From contig JAQGLH010000137.1 of NCBI GenBank assembly GCA_028293005.1, positions 1 through 7,055 of the forward strand: DNA of 7,055 nt, read 5' to 3'. The notes under the pieces are model-generated. The model saw nothing but the letters and a program-made list of their open reading frames with translations, searched no databases and was not told the DNA's origin. Position numbers and translations under genes: made by a program. Positions 6,171 through 7,055 of this stretch are shown here, one piece after another; positions within the stretch are counted from its first letter, which is position 1; every line of letters starts with the position of its first letter. Source of the stretch: Alphaproteobacteria bacterium (GTDB taxonomy: Bacteria > Pseudomonadota > Alphaproteobacteria > Sphingomonadales > Sphingomonadaceae).

Positions 6171-6338
6171 CTCGCGCCCTCCTCTGTGATTTCCTGCTTG
6201 GTAGAGCGCAAACGGACGCGCTTTGCAATGGCTGACGCGCCGCGACCCTTTCGGGTCGTCGCAGGCCGCGGCAGGATGTTGCCCAGACGGCACTGGCTCG
6301 GGGCCGGCCCTGGCCTTTTCCGCCGCTTTGGAACCTGT

Positions 6339-7055
6339 CTAGCCGAACGGCACGACCTTGTTGTCCGCATCGTGGCCGATGTCGGCGCGGCCGAGATAGG
6401 CGATGCCGGCGCGCTCGCACCAGTGGCGCACCACCTGCTCCTCGCTCTCGCCGAAATCGGGGTCGTTGGGCGGGACCAGGCTGCAGCGGCCGAGCCTGAT
6501 TCCGGCCACGTCGCGGATGCCGGGATTGCTGGTGATGTGGAACATCGCACGGTCGGTGCGATACATATATTCGGAGACTTCCTCGAGCAGCAGCATGTGG
6601 CCCTCGAGCGCGGGTTGGAGCGGAGTGCCGAGCAGCTGGCTGAGCACGGTGATGTTGAACGCCGCGGCCCTGGCGTCGCCGGCGAGGCCGAAAGCGAGAC
6701 TGGGCTCGAGCGAAGCACCCTCGCGGCGGATGAGCCAGTCGAGCGCGCGGCGCACCGCCGCCTCCCCGCCCTCGCGCCGCACGTCCTGCGGCATCGGCCC
6801 GTGCGCGACCTGCTCGAAGCCGGCGGCGTAGAGGCCGGCGAGCATGTAGCCGGCGTCGCTGTAGCCGAGATAGGTCTTGGCCCGCGCCGCCGGAGCGAGC
6901 CGCTCGATCGCATCCTCGGCGATCCGGCACGATCCGTAGCCGCCGCGCGCGAACCACAAGGCGTCATAGGCGGGGTCGTTGGCGACCGCGACGAACGCCT
7001 CGGCGCGCGCCGCATCGGTGCCGGCGAAATGATTGTGGACGAGGAAGCATTGCGG
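6339..7055 (-). CDS. LD-carboxypeptidase, peptidase family S66 (partial, N-terminus outside the window)
   Basis: The reading frame is open from the right edge to the TAG stop, giving the last 238 residues; the start is beyond base 7055. Family S66 enzymes remove the terminal D-alanine from cytoplasmic muropeptide tetrapeptides during peptidoglycan recycling. The fragment begins PQCFLVHNHFAGTDAAR, then LWFARGGYGSCRI. The probable nucleophile serine is S66 of the fragment in TYLGYSDAGYM; the catalytic glutamate should be one of the pair in LLLEEVSEYMYRTDR (fragment 158-159), and the histidine is H228 in DIGHDADNKVVPFG. All three triad parts are thus present and the C-terminus is intact. TTG 6959, which can look like a start, lies inside the conserved domain and is rejected. 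Microcin-immunity (MccF) proteins share the fold, so the exact substrate is less certain than the family. Confidence 0.87.
   Translation of the reverse strand, partial: PQCFLVHNHFAGTDAARAEAFVAVANDPAYDALWFARGGYGSCRIAEDAIERLAPAARAKTYLGYSDAGYMLAGLYAAGFEQVAHGPMPQDVRREGGEAAVRRALDWLIRREGASLEPSLAFGLAGDARAAAFNITVLSQLLGTPLQPALEGHMLLLEEVSEYMYRTDRAMFHITSNPGIRDVAGIRLGRCSLVPPNDPDFGESEEQVVRHWCERAGIAYLGRADIGHDADNKVVPFG

Noticed and set aside
6200..6228. Possible minus-strand promoter TTGCAA, 17 bp, TCTACC upstream of the SWIB gene
   Set aside because: The -35 is reasonable but the -10 matches only half of the consensus, so I do not call it a promoter without transcript data.
6171..6293. N-terminal extension of the SWIB protein by 41 codons
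   Set aside because: The added peptide has no family resemblance, while ATG 6170 has GAGGAGG at ideal distance.
5866..6957. A 363-codon minus-strand open frame spanning the SWIB and LD-carboxypeptidase genes
   Set aside because: It is out of frame with both real genes, arginine-rich, and crosses the intergenic gap; no motif supports it.
1..7055. CRISPR array, tRNA, rRNA, insertion sequence, phage or defence genes
   Set aside because: No regularly spaced repeats, tRNA-like cloverleaf, transposase, integrase or nuclease motifs were recognised on either strand.

Overview
The window looks like chromosomal DNA from an alphaproteobacterium, most likely a sphingomonad (Sphingomonas or a close relative). 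The grounds are the high GC content, codons that mostly end in G or C, and the gene families and gene order. The genus is an inference from protein style, not from a marker gene.

Left part (1-3937, + strand): a tight set of four genes. These are the last 35 codons of the large subunit of methylmalonyl-CoA mutase, a complete biotin synthase (bioB), a complete propionyl-CoA carboxylase alpha subunit (pccA), and a NUDT19-like Nudix hydrolase whose start overlaps the pccA stop. Together they describe propionate and odd-chain/branched-chain carbon use: propionyl-CoA is carboxylated by the biotin enzyme PCC, and methylmalonyl-CoA is isomerised to succinyl-CoA by the mutase. BioB makes the cofactor that PccA carries, and the Nudix enzyme plausibly trims CoA or acyl-CoA. 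An epimerase and the PCC beta subunit are not in view.

Middle (3983-5652): a short class I mannose-6-phosphate isomerase on the minus strand converges on the Nudix gene. It diverges, across an 86-bp gap, from a membrane-anchored extensin-like protein on the plus strand. That protein carries the zinc-ligand pattern of LAS-type peptidoglycan peptidases.

Right part (5653-7055): a 242-bp convergent intergenic region holds a compact palindrome-rich element bounded by 8-bp inverted repeats (5660-5737). Next to it is a strong intrinsic terminator that serves the minus strand (5791-5845). Transcribed leftwards into this terminator are a small stand-alone SWIB-domain protein (91 aa, clearly lower in GC than its surroundings) and, upstream of it, an LD-carboxypeptidase of family S66 that runs off the right edge.

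No tRNA, rRNA, CRISPR array, transposase or phage gene was seen. Most of the window is ordinary core metabolism. The parts most worth a second look are the cofactor gene embedded in the propionyl-CoA operon, the coupled Nudix gene, the LAS signature in the extensin-like protein, the palindromic intergenic element and the SWIB gene. I found no convincing undescribed multi-gene system.
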